Position numbers and translations under genes: made by a program. Below the pieces are notes generated by a model, which saw only the letters and a program-made list of their open reading frames with translations, made no database searches and was not told the origin of the DNA. From the NCBI RefSeq assembly GCF_004798865.1, contig NW_025335268.1, forward strand, positions 115,727,503 through 115,791,502: a stretch of 64,000 nucleotides of DNA, read 5' to 3'. Origin of the DNA: Varanus komodoensis. Its lineage: Eukaryota > Chordata > Lepidosauria > Squamata > Varanidae. Of this stretch, positions 34,901 to 49,900 are shown in pieces. The number at the start of each line of letters is the position of its first letter. Position 1 is the first letter of the stretch.

Positions 34901-37900
34901 GAGTGGAGACAGTTGGAACTGGGGGTCAGACTAGATAGCCCAGGAGGCCCTTCTGACTCGCTTTTTTCCTATGTTTTTCCTCTCCTTGGCTGGGCATGAT
35001 GGTAGCCATGTTTTTGTGGATCCCCATTGCACCTTCCAGCTTTTAGTGAGGAGGAAGAAAAAGAAGAGGTGAGAACACCACAGAGAGGCTGTTGGAGTCA
35101 TAAGAAGTGTTGGGTAGTCGTTGAGAGAAGGGCCCAATGAGTAGGTCACACCGGCAGCAGCTTCCATAAATGGAGGTGGCAGTGCCACCCTGGATCTTCC
35201 ATCTGAGCTTCTCCCCCTTCCAGTGTTCACATTGTCCTGAACCAGGACCCTGGAAGTGGAGATGTCTCCTTGGCTTCGCCTCCTGGCTGTCCTGTCTGGT
35301 CACCTTCTCCCAAGACATCACAGGCTGCACCATTAGGTGAGATCCCAGCCAAAATCAGCAAGAAGGCCAAGAGGCAGTCAGCACAGGTCACTCATACTGT
35401 CAAACACTCAGTGCGTGGCTTTGCTCCCTTGAGTCGCACAGGTGCTGCTGCTGCTGCTGCTTGTGCCAGTGGTGAATACGAGCAGCTGCTTGGAAAAGCA
35501 ATAAGTGAGTGGCAGTGAGTGACTGAATGACGAACAGGATGTGCCACCCACCCTTTGATCTGGGCCCATAAGTAAGTCCCTTGCTTTCAGGAGTGCTGGA
35601 GGTAGCTGCTCCATGACCAGAATGAAAGTAAGATTCCTCAGCCAATCCAGTGGGCTCCCTCATCCTTTCCTCAGGCAGAAAAATATCCTAGGCTGGCCTT
35701 CTCCCATATTCTCTGCTATTCCATTCCACTCTTCATCATAACATTGAGGACAACGACTGCTAATCTTGATGGCTACATATAACCTCTGTACTCCTCTGTA
35801 TGCTGCTTGCTGGGAAGCCCTTGTGAGAGGAAGCTCTTGCACTCAGGTCCATGGACCTTCCATGGCCATCCGCTCGGCTGCTGTGTGGACAAAATGCTGA
35901 CCTTTGGTCTGATCCAGCAGGGCTCTTCTTATGTTAAGCTCGTCTTATGGTAACTCATTTCTAAGACTGGATTTTGTCACGTTTTGTGACATTCATAGAG
36001 ATCCATTCAAAACAGCTGGCCTCAACCCAGGAAAAAATGTATATGCTTTCACTGATTCCAGAAAAAGAGATTAATATATGTACTTAATTCTCTCAATGAA
36101 ATCAATGGGGCTTGAAAGTTTGTGACTATAGCTAGAGAGTGCCTTTTTTTACTCACTGTCAAGGATTCTTATTAATAGTGAGTTCTTACGATTTTTTAAA
36201 GGATATGTTTTGAGTTTGTACTATATTTGGCAGATAGGATGGGGCTAACTCTAGGATGAAACAGTCCTGCAAAGTTGTTGTACGGAAGATTAAGATCTGT
36301 AGCAATACTATTTCCCCCATGCCTCCACTTTGCTTTCCAACACCATCATTTTGCCATGAATGGGATCATCAAAAAGCAGCATATGAAAACCTGCGACTGG
36401 TAACAAGATTGACTGTGACCGAGCTCTAAATGAAACAGTCATTTTGAGACAGCGCATAAGGGAAATAATCAAATATACAAGTTTACATTACAATTCAGCT
36501 TTGGCTCAAAAGAAAATGGAACATGGTTTTCTCTAAAGATCCAGAGCTACTTTCTGATTTAAATATATCAGTAGCAATCAATGCAAATAGAAAGCTATAA
36601 GCTTCCTGTGAGAACATACAGTTACGGCAATGTGTGAGCAATCTCATTTTCAGATGCACAACAAAGGCTTCAGCATATTTCCAAGGAGCAGCCTTGCAGA
36701 TTTAGCCCTCGACACCAATGTGTCTAAATGCTTAGGCATTTTGGAATACTGGCTGAAATATTAAAATAGTGTCTTTTTCTGCATTGGATCTTGAAAATCC
36801 TTGGTCTAGTCCTCTCCCTCCCTATCCCACCTACAGTACAACCTATTGAGTTCTATCCCAGAGGAAGTCCCATTGAGTTTAACAGAACTTACCCCTCCCA
36901 TTAAATGTGTCTAAGTTTGCATTCCTAGTCATGAGGCTTGTCAGACACCTTCCTCACCTCTTGCCTCTAATGAGTTACTCTCAGCTCATGAATCTTGATC
37001 CTCTCTCTTCATCAGGTCAAAATCACATATTTGGATATAAAGAATACGACTCAGTGCTGAGATAGCCAGTGACTACTTTGCTACATCACCTTATGTAGTA
37101 AGACTACTCTCAAAGATTGCCTAAGCAAAGAAACTAAACTTCAGAGATTCAGCGGACAGAGATTATTGCAAACTCTTTTCAGCTATCCGACAGCATCTGT
37201 GATTTTTCCACAGTCACACAAACTAGTGAAAATGCCTCACATGCAAGCGCATTGCCAGATACAGTATTTCTAAATTGTTCTCTGTCATACTCTGCTACAT
37301 TTTTCCAGAGGAGGGACTAGAAAGTATATCCCTTGAAGTAGGAGCTGGGTCAGAACCATCCTATTGTTGATCTCCTTTAATCTAGAGCCAATGATGATGA
37401 TTTTAGGCAGAGAAAGAGCACATAAGCACCACACAGAGGCAGATTTAACTTGGTTTGTTTTTGGCACAGCTGAAAGCCAGCTATCTTGAGTTGCCCCTAG
37501 TATGGAAAATGAAAGAGAGAAATAGTCATGTGGCACTTCCAAGTTGTGGCACCTTTTGCTTGTGATCATGGTATACATGAAGAATGTCTATCTCTGAACT
37601 TCCTTACATGTCTAGGAGACTCACCACAGGCATTAAAATGAGAGCCAAGATCCTCTTCAGTAGGTTTGGCATGCGGCAACAGCGTATCTGGTTTGTCCAA
37701 GTGGCATCCACCAGCTCTCCATCACTGGCATGGAGGAAAGAAAAAGAAAGCCAGTCATCCCACAGAGACTCTGACTGCATGGCAATCAGCTCATCTCCTC
37801 GCTCTGGGACAGTAGGAGGTGGACACCCTTTGCCCTCGTAACAGCAAGTTCTCACTGTTAATAATAGAGCCAATTCTAAAGCTCAGACGATTCAGGCTTG

Positions 37901-40900
37901 AATTCAGTTCAGTTTTGGAACCACCATTTGGAGGTTGCTGTGATGAGGTCAGCCCCCTTCCTCTTTGCTTGAGTTACTGATGTAAAATAGTTTTATTCTG
38001 TCTTTGCATGCAAATGTAAGGACAGCAAACATGAGCACAAGCTCAACATGCTTGCTTGTGCTCAGTGGTGAGCCTGTGCTCTGCTTTCTTCAGAGGTGCT
38101 CCCCTCTCCACCTGACTGCCCCTATCTCTACCCAAATCAAAGTACAGGCAACTTGCTACTTCATCTTCTCCTGGGCGTGTCTTTTTTGTCATTCAGGAAG
38201 ACTCTGGACCCTTCCAGGCTGCAGAACCTCGATCTAAAAGTAGACTTCTAACTTGCACAGTTTGAACTATTTTATGCATGTCTGCCCAATTGTTCAGTGA
38301 ATATCTCCCCAGCCAGGCAAACAAATGTAATATTGCAGCCTTAAAAATGCATGCATACATGCCTTGTCTGCTATCTTAGGACCACTTTTTTAAACCATAG
38401 TTAAAAATTCCTTCTATATATGTTTGAATTCCAAGCAACTGAAATGTCCTATTTAATGAATGTATTTCAATTCCTTGATTAACCCATAAGCCAAGCTGTG
38501 TTTCAATGCTCACATCATAGTGTACTACATTAATAATCAGATATTTGAGAATAATTTAAGCAACTGGCATTGCAAATACACAGAGGATTGAAAAGGCATG
38601 TTTTGAGGTCTGTCATGCAACAGCTACCATGAAAAAAAGTTTCTGATTTTCAGAACAGCTTAAATATGGGTTTTATGGAAGGTTGGAGGAAAAACCACCA
38701 GGTCCCCTACAGCTGAAGGTCCTGCTTTTAACTTTACTGACCTTTGTTCCTTCCTGTTTTATGATTGCATAAAGGGGGAAAGTAGAAAGAGGGGAAAAAA
38801 GCAGATGATTTCTCTTCAGTGTTCAGGTCTGCCAAAACTATTTTGGAGTGGTGGTCATTGTAACTTACTGCTGTTAGGATCTGAGGGACAAACACATAAG
38901 CTGGCTGAGGAATGCTGGAAGTTGTAGGATTTCCCCCCCCTGTCTGAACTTGTATAGGATTGTGCCCTTAGTCAGTAAGAAGATAGAGAGAGCTAGAAGA
39001 ACTGTCCATTCTTAATGTAAATATAATCAAGCCACAGTTTTGATATCTACTTACAACTTTTCCACTAAAGTGGAACTTCCATCAGCATAGAGACCTTTGG
39101 TAAACAGCTCATCTACCAGAAAATCAATTCGAGGAGGAGTAAAGGGTATAAGCTAGGTGGAAAAAATAAAAGTCAATATATAAAGACAACTCAGATTATA
39201 TGTTACAAATTGACATATGTAATTATGACCTTATATGTATATTTCTTCATTGAACCAATTAAAATGTATGGTCTGGTGATACATTTTTCCTGACTATTTT
39301 TTACATTTTGTTCAATGTTCATTTAACAGATGTCTGACTATAGCACCAAAGATCTCTTTGGACAAATAAACTGACACAAATAGTTTGTACCAAATTAACT
39401 GATATAAAGATTCTAAAGCTCAGATCAGAAAGGACTAGCAATCCATCTATGATGGAAAACATTTTTATCTGATCTCCACAGCATTCTATTTCTGCCTAAA
39501 AATTTATCCTGCAGCCCAGTCTTCTACCTGCAGATGCAAAAACCAGCTTGAGCAAGTACCTGAAAGCTCTGGGTAAGCAGAGATCCGGTAGTGGCAATGA
39601 ATCTAATGTTACAAAATTAAATATATGAATGTTAAACTGCACTGGTGTGCAGACATGCCAAGCATGGCTGCAGAATTATATTCTATATTACCCAAATTCT
39701 CAGTGCGCATTTTCAGTCATTTAATTCTTTTCTATCCTGATTTTCCCCTCATTTTTTCATTATATCTTTCTTGTATTATTCCCATTTTAACTTTTACTTC
39801 TAAATTCTTTAGAGTATAATTTAGAGTATAATTTACAAGGATCAAGAGCCAGTATCCTTGCTAGTAATATGCAATTGTTTGTAAATGACATTCACTGCTT
39901 CTTACTATTTATCTGTTGCACACAATCTAGAAAACCCCAGTGATATTAAAGCAATATGATTCAATTAAATAAATTCATTCATATATTAAAAATAAGGTAA
40001 TATGAGAAAAGTTCTCTCCAAGAGCACAGAGCTTACTGTATGCCCAGCATCCTGTAGGAGTTTTCTGGTTTCCTGCACAGCCCGTTTCATGCTGGGAGAT
40101 GGCTGGAAATAACCATCATCATCATAGTATCCAATCCTAAGGGGTCTGGAACTAGAGTAAATCTGCAAAGAGATAAAACTTTATTTAGATGAAAAATTCC
40201 TGAGATGAACTGATGTTTCACAGCTCAGGTAAGGGTAAGTTTCAATCCAGCATCCTAAACAGTTGACGGGTCCCCCCATATGCCTCTCCATCCACACACC
40301 CCACCATTCCGGAATGCTTTCTTTAGGAAAGCTAGCCTGATACCTCCCTTGATAGCTCTTTGGCACCCAAGAGAGAACTTCCTGTTTTCCCAGTTCTTTT
40401 ATTTTTGTTTAGATTTCCTTTGCTTAGATTTCTTGCTTTTAGTATATGGTTGGCATGTCTTTCATTTTATTTATTTCTTAACTTTTGTAAATCTCTCTGG
40501 AGATTCATTTGAAAGGCAGAATATAACTCCTTCTGCCCACAAAAAAATAATAAGCAAACCTACAGGGGGAAAGTAAGTTAAATAATTCCATGACCATATA
40601 GGTTCCTTCCCATGTGAACTTAAGTGATATTTTTAATGCTCAAAAAGGTTGAGTACAAATAGGCTCAGTGAGGCCATAGCTGAAATAAGGAAAGAGGTGG
40701 AGGATACTCTACCGGCCTGATGGTCAAGTAAACCTTATATTATAGGATCTGTCATCTGTAACAACCCACCTACTTAATTTTCATTTCTGCTAATAGCAAA
40801 AGTGTGTGCATGTCTATGTACCTGTTGGCCTGTCCATCCATCAGTTCCAAGCACCAAGACACCTGAGATTGGAGATGCACACTAAGGGGTCCCTAGCAGT

Positions 40901-43900
40901 GTACATCTTGGGGTTATCCTGTTTTGGTTTATAAGTGCATCAATTTAATTCATTTAAGGTCACAATCCTATGCCTGCTGAGACAAAAAAAAGTCCTACAA
41001 CTCCCAGCATTCCTCAGCCAGTGCATTGGCCCTTAACTGTGTCCATGTTCTGGAAGCCTGCAGTGACATTTTCAACCAGTAGGGGCAGAATTCCCTAAAC
41101 AGTATACAGCTTCACAGGAAATACCATCTGAAACCAGGAGAAAGTAATAAGCCGAGAGACAGAATTATACACTTGCCACCTCGCCTGCTGGGGGCACTTC
41201 CCCCACCAACAAGTGGTGCAAACAGACTCCTCCCATCACAGCCGTGTCCATGCCATGGGGTACCAGTAGACACACCCGCACTCACAGCAGGTGAGCCCAA
41301 TCTGCTTAACCTGGATAGCTCACAAGTGTACTTGAAAGCTTTGGAGGATCAAAATAAGGGCTATCCACCTGGGTCTGTTCACTAGTATTCAACAAAATGA
41401 ATCAAGACTCGATTCAAAGATTTAATGTACTTTCTTGGTTTGCGCACACATGCAATCATGCTTCACTTCCTGAAATAGCCTGAAATTTCCAAGAAGATGT
41501 AATTTGTGCAGCCAACCTATTTTATTATTTTATTTGTTTGATTGATTGGCCATCGGACATGGCCACATCAGTTATCATAGCAACATGTACACTGAAGCGC
41601 TTGCATATCAGTGCATTCTGTTAGTATCCCAGGTAGGCAGCTGGGTGTTCCAACTGCCAGGGGCAAGGAGGAGTGACTTTGATTCAAATGATGCTTCTAT
41701 GAAGCACTCTTGAGACTGAAAATGACATCCTGACGAACAACGGGCTTAGCTAATACCTGAAGAGCAAGCAATTCAGATTCTGCCTTAATCTTTTCATCTA
41801 GTCTAAAACTATCACATTCCTGCCCTGTCCCGTTTTTACCCAAGTCTCTTCACTCAGTCGTTCTACGGATTATGTCATTGTAAAGTTTAGTCACTAGGTG
41901 GAAATGTGCTTAGTTGTTCTGGAGTTACAAAAGCTTCCTGTTTCATTTTATTTTTCTTGGAAATGGATATTAACATGACTTGGACAGAGGATTTGAATTC
42001 AGATTTCTGAAGTCTGTCAGGGGAACTGAGAGCTAGTCTTTTTCTTTTTTTTCTTCTGAGTGGATTTCGGATTACATTGTCAAAAAGGTTTTGCTTTGAG
42101 CCTCCATTTTGGCTCCAGACTTTGAGCCTCCATTTTGACTCCAGACTTTGAGAATGATTCTTTCTGGATAGTCCCACTCTAGGCCAGAAATGAAGCTGCA
42201 TTAGAACATAAAGTCCCAATGCAGCCCCCGTAGATCCCTGCTTACATTTTGCCACACTCAGGACAATTCAGCATTGACACAAATTGTACCCTCCTGCTCA
42301 CAGCTGGGCCATTTGTGTCTGTGTGTGTGTCTGTGTATATAAAGGACCGAAGAAGCATCCTCAGCCAAAGCACCTCTCCCATGCATGAGTCGATCCCAAA
42401 ACCCAGTTCTGTTACCTCCTCATTGAAGGGAAGGGGGGGCACAGCCAGATCCAGATTGAACATCTCGTCACACAGGAGAGCCCTCATGCACAGAGCCAGA
42501 CTGTCCACATCTCTGGCCATGGGGCCTGTCACAGAGATGACTGGAACAAAGGAGGAAGACCTCTGAACATAGTGAAGGAAGTGGCAGCATACCCACTGAA
42601 TCCTTGTATTAAGATAACCAGTTCATCAGTACAAAGATAACCAGATGTGACCTCGAGATTGCATGTCCCCCCTTTAGGAAAGGAGATTTAACTCTCTTTC
42701 CATGGGGAACAGATCTGTTTCCCAATGTCTAAATAGTGGACACTGTGGTTTGTTCAACTATATTTGGTTCACAAATCAGGGTAGTAAACCATATTTTGAT
42801 CCTGACTTTACCAAATGTATATATAATGGGAACTTGTTCACAACAACAAACAAAAATGTAATCATCCTCCACTGGCTTGCCAAAGGGGAAGGGGTGCATA
42901 ATTATGTTTTAGTGTTACATCTGAACTGAACAACATATTTTATAACAATATTCATATGTCACTCCAAAGGTGGGGTCTTCATCCCTAATTCTGTGCTTGT
43001 AAGCTCCATTTCTTCAACATCTGAACTCCTTTGTATTTACAACATGAGTGTTGCACTATAAATGTTAATGGCCACAAATTAATTTGAGGTCCGGCCTCAA
43101 ATTCCACAGTAAAAATCTAAACTCACTAGGTAGCCATAGGTATGTGAGGAGGTCTCCTAGTGAGTCCCACTCATGCCTCTGACCCATATAATACTGGACG
43201 ACTTTGAGGGCTGCTGCAAAAGTCCTGAAATAACCACTAATGAACATGAACATATGGGGAAAGTGGTATAGTAATACCTAATATTAACCTCTCTTTGCTA
43301 AAGTGTTAGCATATGCAAGCACACCCGGCATACATCCTTTGATCTTGTTTTCTAACTCCATCACAGAATCTTGCAAATTTCAGTGATTTACCTGCTTGCA
43401 GTTCCAGCACAAATGAGACCAAACTTTTCAAGTGCTCTGCATACTTAAGTTTCTCTATAAATGAAGCAGCTTTTCCCCGCTTCCACCCAGCCTGCAAAAT
43501 CTTCATGGCTACTGAATGCTTTAAAAATGGGTCAGACTTTCATTAGAATATTAGAAATCACAGAGAGAATGAGACAGACAGCTGGCCATCTGATAAAAGG
43601 ACCCTTGATTTTTTTTAATGATATTGAGCCCAGTTTTGGATGGGTGATTGCTTATCAAAAGACCACTGTATTCCTCAAAAGGCTTGTGCTTGTTTTGAAT
43701 TTCCCCAAGAGCTGAGTAATGGTTTAAACTCTAGCTTATATTTTATCAGTGATAGACTGGCTCACCTGAGTTCATTCCAGCTACAGGAGTGGTAGCACCT
43801 TTGACGCTACACAAGAGCAAACGAGAAAAGTAAATTAATGATGGAGAAAAGCCAAATGACAGAGAGAGCCAAACAGACCCAAGCCATGAAATGCAAGTGA

Positions 43901-46900
43901 CATGTGTCAAAGGATGTTACTAATAGCGCCAAGCTATTGGAAATCCATTGGAAATTCTGCACAGAACCTCTTCAGGGTTTTCCCCCCTTGATAGAGAAAT
44001 ATTACAGGCATCTTTGATTATCTCTAATTAACTTGCTAGCCTTTGCAAATCTACCTGTAGAAGTGAGCTTTCTGACATCCACCCCTCACTGAAGCAGATC
44101 ATGGATATTTTAACTATGCAGCTTGCATACACTGTGGATTCAAACAATTTCACTTCCCTTCTTAGAATTTAGACCAGAACTAACAACAATTTGCAGAGAG
44201 ATTTCAGCTTTAAGTGAAAACAGGCTCTGGACCTTCCCCGTGTTTAATACTTTCACTGGCACAGCCCACATTTTTAGTCCAGAAGTTAGGAGTTATGCTA
44301 CTAATACAGTTCTACACACTCACATGCGCACACCCACATACACATCTTCTTCCAGATTTATACTCAGATTTCCTGGAAGATTGATGTTCTCAAATACTTG
44401 GAAAGTTTAGCTGACTATAAAAGAACTTCTTACTCATACAGGGCTAGCATTACTTTCTAATAACTCAACTTTGCTCAGACAAAAATGGCCAAGCAACACT
44501 TACTGTACTCTATTTGTGGAGTAGAGTTTGGATCTAAAAATCTAAGACAGGGCTCAGCAATGCGATGATGATCTGTGTTTAATGGCAGAACACAAACCTG
44601 TAATGCATTTCTTTGAAAATGAGAAACTACAGTTCTCCTTCATACAGCACATATGCAGCAGGATTTGGAGGGAAATAGCTTCTTAATAAAGAAAGATGGA
44701 GTAACACTAGTTCCATGCAGGAGCAACATTTGTTGAATGCCTAGTCTTGTTTGTATGGTTAGTGATATATACAATTAGGGAGCGGGCAGCGATGCACTCA
44801 GTTGCCTTCCCCCTCTTTTCATCATCCTTGTCCAGTCCTGTAACTTGAAAGGGAAAGTCTACAGTGGAGATTCCACATAGACTCCCCATGTGATTTATAA
44901 CCCCAGCCAATTGGGGTCCCAAACTGTCAATGATGCAGAGCAGCTGTCTTTCCTAAGCAACATGTCTGGGCATGTGACAGAGGAGCTGACCCGCAAGAGC
45001 AGCCCCACTCTTCCTCTTTTATGATTGGACCTGGGCAGGAGAGGGTGCACGGAATGCCCAAGTAGGCTTCTGAGCATGCACAATCCGCATCCAATGAATT
45101 AGGTAACTAAACACAACCATGTTGTAAGTGAATTGAACAATCAATCTAGAGATGATCCCAAATGGCTCTTGACTTTGGAGGCTCTACTGGCAGGTTGCCA
45201 ATCTTGGGCAACACTGTCTCTTGCTTTTTCAAAAAAGGGGGGCTTTCCTTTCCTTTCCTTTCCTTTCCTTTCCTTTCCTTTCCTTTCCTTTCTGCTAAAG
45301 CAGTATGTTTCTTTTAGAAACTCAGCTACTATTTCTTCCCCAGTTGGTTCTAGTTACAGAGATCTGGAGAACCCAGACTTTGGACAGTGCACAATCCAGT
45401 AAGTCTTTGCATCTGTCCCAGTAAGCATCTCCTCTGTCAACCTAAGCCCCATTCCCTAAAGAGGCACAGTATCAGTGAAAAGTAGAATTGGAAAAGGCCA
45501 AGAAGGCCATCAGGTCTAACAGCCTGCTTCATGCAGGAATTCAAGCCAAAGCATCCCTAACAGAGGCCTGTGTGGCTGCATCTTGAATGCCTCCAGTGTG
45601 GGAGATCTCATGACCTCCCTAGACAGCGGGATCCATTGTCATATTGTTCTAACAATCAGGAAGTTCTTCCAGATGTTCAGCCAGAATCTGGCTTCCTGTA
45701 ACTTGTGCCCATTATTCCATGTGATTCTGGGATGCTCAAGAACAGATCTTCGTCTTCTGTGTGACAACCTTTCAAGTACCTGAAGAGTGCTATCATATCT
45801 CCCCTCAGTCTTCTCCTCTTAAGGCTAAGCATGCCCAATTATTTCAGTCTCTCCTCACAGGGATTTGTTTCCAGTCCCCAGATCATCTTTGTTGCCCTCC
45901 TCTGAACCTTTTCCAATTCATCTGCATCTTGCTTAAATTGCAGTGCCCAGAACTGGATGCAGTACTTAAGATGAGGCCTATCCAGTGCTAAGCAGAGGTG
46001 GGTTACTACTTCACATGATTTGGACGTGATAATTCTATTAATACAGCCCAAAATAGCATTTGCATTTTTGTAGCACATCACATTGTTAGCTCATATTCAG
46101 CTTGTGAGCTACAACAATTCCAAAGCCCTTCTCAGTTGTTGTATTGTTGAGCCAAGTATCTCCCACTGGGTTTCCTTTTCCTAGGAAGAGCACTTGGGAT
46201 TCATTCCTATCCATTTTCATGCTGCTGTTTTCAGTCCAGTGCTCCAACCTATCAAGAATACCTACGGATTTTGTTCCTGTTTTCTAGGGTATTGGCTCTC
46301 CCACCCAATTATGTGCCATCTGCAAATTTGTTGAGCATTCCCTGCACCTCCTCATCCAAATTATTAATACACATGTTGAAGAGGACTGGGCCTGTCTTCC
46401 TCTCCCTCTCTTATTCTCCACAGCAGAAGTCATAGCTGCCATAAGACAGAGACAGAGACAGAGCAAGGAGGAACAGCCTTGCAGGATGAAGACTAGAACA
46501 ACACAGCAACCTTCAGAAGATTGCTTTAGGCACTGCACTTGGGTCTCTGAGTTCATGTTTATCTGCTCACTGGCTTCCTGCTCCCTCAGTCATATTCTCC
46601 TCATGGTGACCATCAGTTTCACTGAGCAAAATGAAAGAGGGAGGGAGGAGGAGAGAGGAGTGGGGAGGAGGCGAGAGGGAGATATTTATCTATCTATCTA
46701 TCATCTATTTATAGCATTTTTATCTCATCCTTTATAGGCGTGTCAGGATGGCAATACAAAACCAAACAAAGCAGCAACATACAATGAAATATAGGACAGT
46801 AAAACCCAATTCTAAAATTAGCAATAAGAATGAAAACATTGTTGTTGTTACTTGCGAAGTCGTGTCCGACCCATCGCAACCCCATGGACAACATTCCTCC

Positions 46901-49900
46901 CGGCCTTCCTGTCCTCCACCATCCCCCAAAGTCCACTTAAGCTCACACCAACTGTTTCAGTGACTCCATCTAGCCACCTCATCCTCTGCCGTCCCCTTCT
47001 TCTTTTGCCCTCTATTGTTCCCAGCATTAGGCTGTTCTCCAGTGAGTCCTTCCTTCTCATCTGGTGGCCAAAGTATTTGAGTTTCATCTTCAGTATCTGG
47101 CCTTCTAAAGAGCAGTCAGGGTTGATCTCCTCTAGGACTGACTGGTTTGATCACCTTGCGGTCCAAGGGACTCGCAGGAGTCTCCTCCAGCACCACAATT
47201 CAAAGGCCTCAATCCTTTGGCACTCAGCCTTCCTTATGGTCCAGCTTTCACAGCCATACATTGCAACTGGGAAAACCATAGCCTTGACTATACGCACTTT
47301 TGTTGGCAGAGTGATGTCTCTGCTTTTTAGTATGCTGTCTAGATTTGCCATAGCTTTCCTCCCAAAGAGCAAGCGTCTTTTAATTTCTTGGCTGCAGTCC
47401 CCATCTGCGGTGATCTTGGAGCCCAGGAAAATAAAATCTGTCACTACCTCCATTTCTTCCCCATCTATTTGCCAGGAAGTGAGAGGACCAGATGCCATGA
47501 TCTTAGTTTTCTTAATGTTGAGTTTCAAGCCAACTTTTGCCCTCTCCTCCTTCACCCACATCAAGAGGCTCTTTAGTTCATCTTCACTTTCTGCCATTAG
47601 AGTGGTATCATCTGCATATCTGAGGTTGTTGATATTTCTCCCAGCAATCTTAATTCCAACTGGTGATTCATCCAGCCCCACCTTTCTCATGATGTGCTCT
47701 GCATATAAGTTAAATAGGCAGGGCGACAGTATGCAGCCTTGCCAAACTCCTTTCTCAATTTTGAACCAATCAGTGGTTCCATGCCAAGTTCTCACTGTTG
47801 CTTCTTGACCCGCATATAGGTTTCTCAAGAGACAAATAAGGTGGTCTGGTACTCCCATCTCTTTAAGAACTTGCCACAATTGGTTGTGATCCCCACAATC
47901 AAAGGCTTTAGCATAGTCAATGAAGCAGAAGTAGATGTTTTTCTGGAACTCCCTAGCTTTCTCCATGATCCAGCATATATTGGCAATTTGATCTCTAGTC
48001 CCTCTCCCTCTTCGAAATCCTGCCTGTACTTCTGGTAGTTCTCGGTCCACATACTGCTGGAGCCTAGCTTGTAGGATTCTGAGCATAACTTTGCTTGCAT
48101 GTGAAATGAGTGCAATGGTGCGGTAGCTTGAACATTCTTTGGCATTGCCCTTCTTTGGGATCGGAATGTAAACTGACCTTTTCCAATCCTGCAGCCACTG
48201 TTGAGTTTTCCAGATTTGCTGGCATATTGAGTGTAGTACTTTTACTGCATCGTCTTTTAAGATTTTGAATAGCTCATCTGGAATACTGTCACCTCCACTA
48301 GCTTTGTTGTTGCTCAGACTTCCTAAGGCCCATTTGACTTCACATTCCAGGATGTCTGGCTCAAGGTCAGTGACCACGCCATCGTGGTTATCAGGGACAT
48401 TAAGCTCTTTCTTGTACAGTTCTTCTGTGTAATCTTGCCACCTCTTCTTAATTTCTTCTGCCTCTGTTAGGTCCCTGCCATTTTGGTCCTTCATCATGCC
48501 CATCTTTGCATGACACGTTCCCTTCATATCTCCAATTTTCTTGAATAGATCTCTGGTCCTCCCTATTCTATTGTTTTCTTCTATTTCTTTGCACTGCTCA
48601 TTTAAGAAGGCATTCTTATCTCTTCTAGCTATTCTCTGGAATTCTGCATTCAATTGTTTGTATCTTTCTCTTTCTCCCTTGCCTTTAAAATTAAAACATA
48701 GGGGAAATAAAAAGGGTTGAGCCTGGAACCTAAATGAATAAAGCATCAGTGCAAGACACACCTCTCTGAGGAACAGGTTGCAAACCAGGCCAAAGATATG
48801 GAGCCCTTGACTTTTAAAAGCTTCTTTGTCTTTGCCTTAATGCCTTCTGGGCCTCGGCAAATGCCCAGTCATGCTAAGTAGAAGGGGTACTATCCATCCA
48901 CAATTCTATGGCTTCCTGAAACTATTATTTCTGCATTCAGAATTCTGAATGCATGAGGTTTGTTTTTAAGCAGCTACTAGCCACTTCACTAGCCTTTGTA
49001 TTCATGATATATGGCTGGCAATTTGTTTCCAACCTGTGAAACTTACCTCAGCCTATAGCCAGTTGGTTTGAACCCACAGATCCCACAAAAGCCACATGGC
49101 ACCCGAATACTCGCAGCCACATCTGTCCCAATCCCCAGAATCGATCCTCCTCCTCCAATAAGGGCTGCTTCCCCTCCGCTGGAGCCTCCAGAGGTTTTCT
49201 TGTGGTTGAAGGGATTCAAGGTTTGTCCGAAGAGAGTATTGCCACAGTCAATGCTGAGATGGATGGAAAACAACTACTAAGTTAAGCCTGCAGGCACTGA
49301 AATCTTACCAGTAAAGTGTGGACGAAGGTCAGGTATGCAGTTGGTTGAATCAGCTTCAGGGAGGAACAGTAAGTGATCAACTTTATAGATATTAAGGACT
49401 GCATCAAGGGTTTTTCTAACCCCATAGTGGATCAAACATATGGCAAAATATAGATTGGGTGGCTAGTGTTGGAATGTCCTTGCATCCTACTAGAACAGGG
49501 GTGAGCAATCTGCGGCCTACAGCTCCCATCATCCCTAACCATTTGCTGTGCAGTCTAGGCTGATAGGAGTCTGTAGGTCAAAACAAATAGAGAACCACAA
49601 GATGCTCGCCCTTTGCAGTTAGCGTGTTAGCCATTTGAAGTTAAATCTAAAATGAATGGCATACTTTAAAATGATCAAGTCTCAGATTTTCACTGATGAA
49701 ATGTATCTTTGCTAGGGTTGGATGACTGTCAAATTCAGCTTCACTCAAATCACCCTTCAGTTTATTTTGTTGTGGATACACACTGGTTTGTCATTTTTTA
49801 AAAAATTGCATGAAAATGTCTGCTTGTTTTCACACACTTTCTACATATATGCAATTTTCAAGCAATTTACCATAATATTATGTGTTTTATGTTTTTTCAT

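Noticed and set aside
35440-35461. CTG run read as a possible polyglutamine or polyalanine tract
   Set aside because: It lies in a gene A intron with no supported exon and is a short microsatellite.
46852-47808. 318-codon open frame on the plus strand
   Set aside because: It is the shadow of the BovB reverse-transcriptase frame on the other strand.
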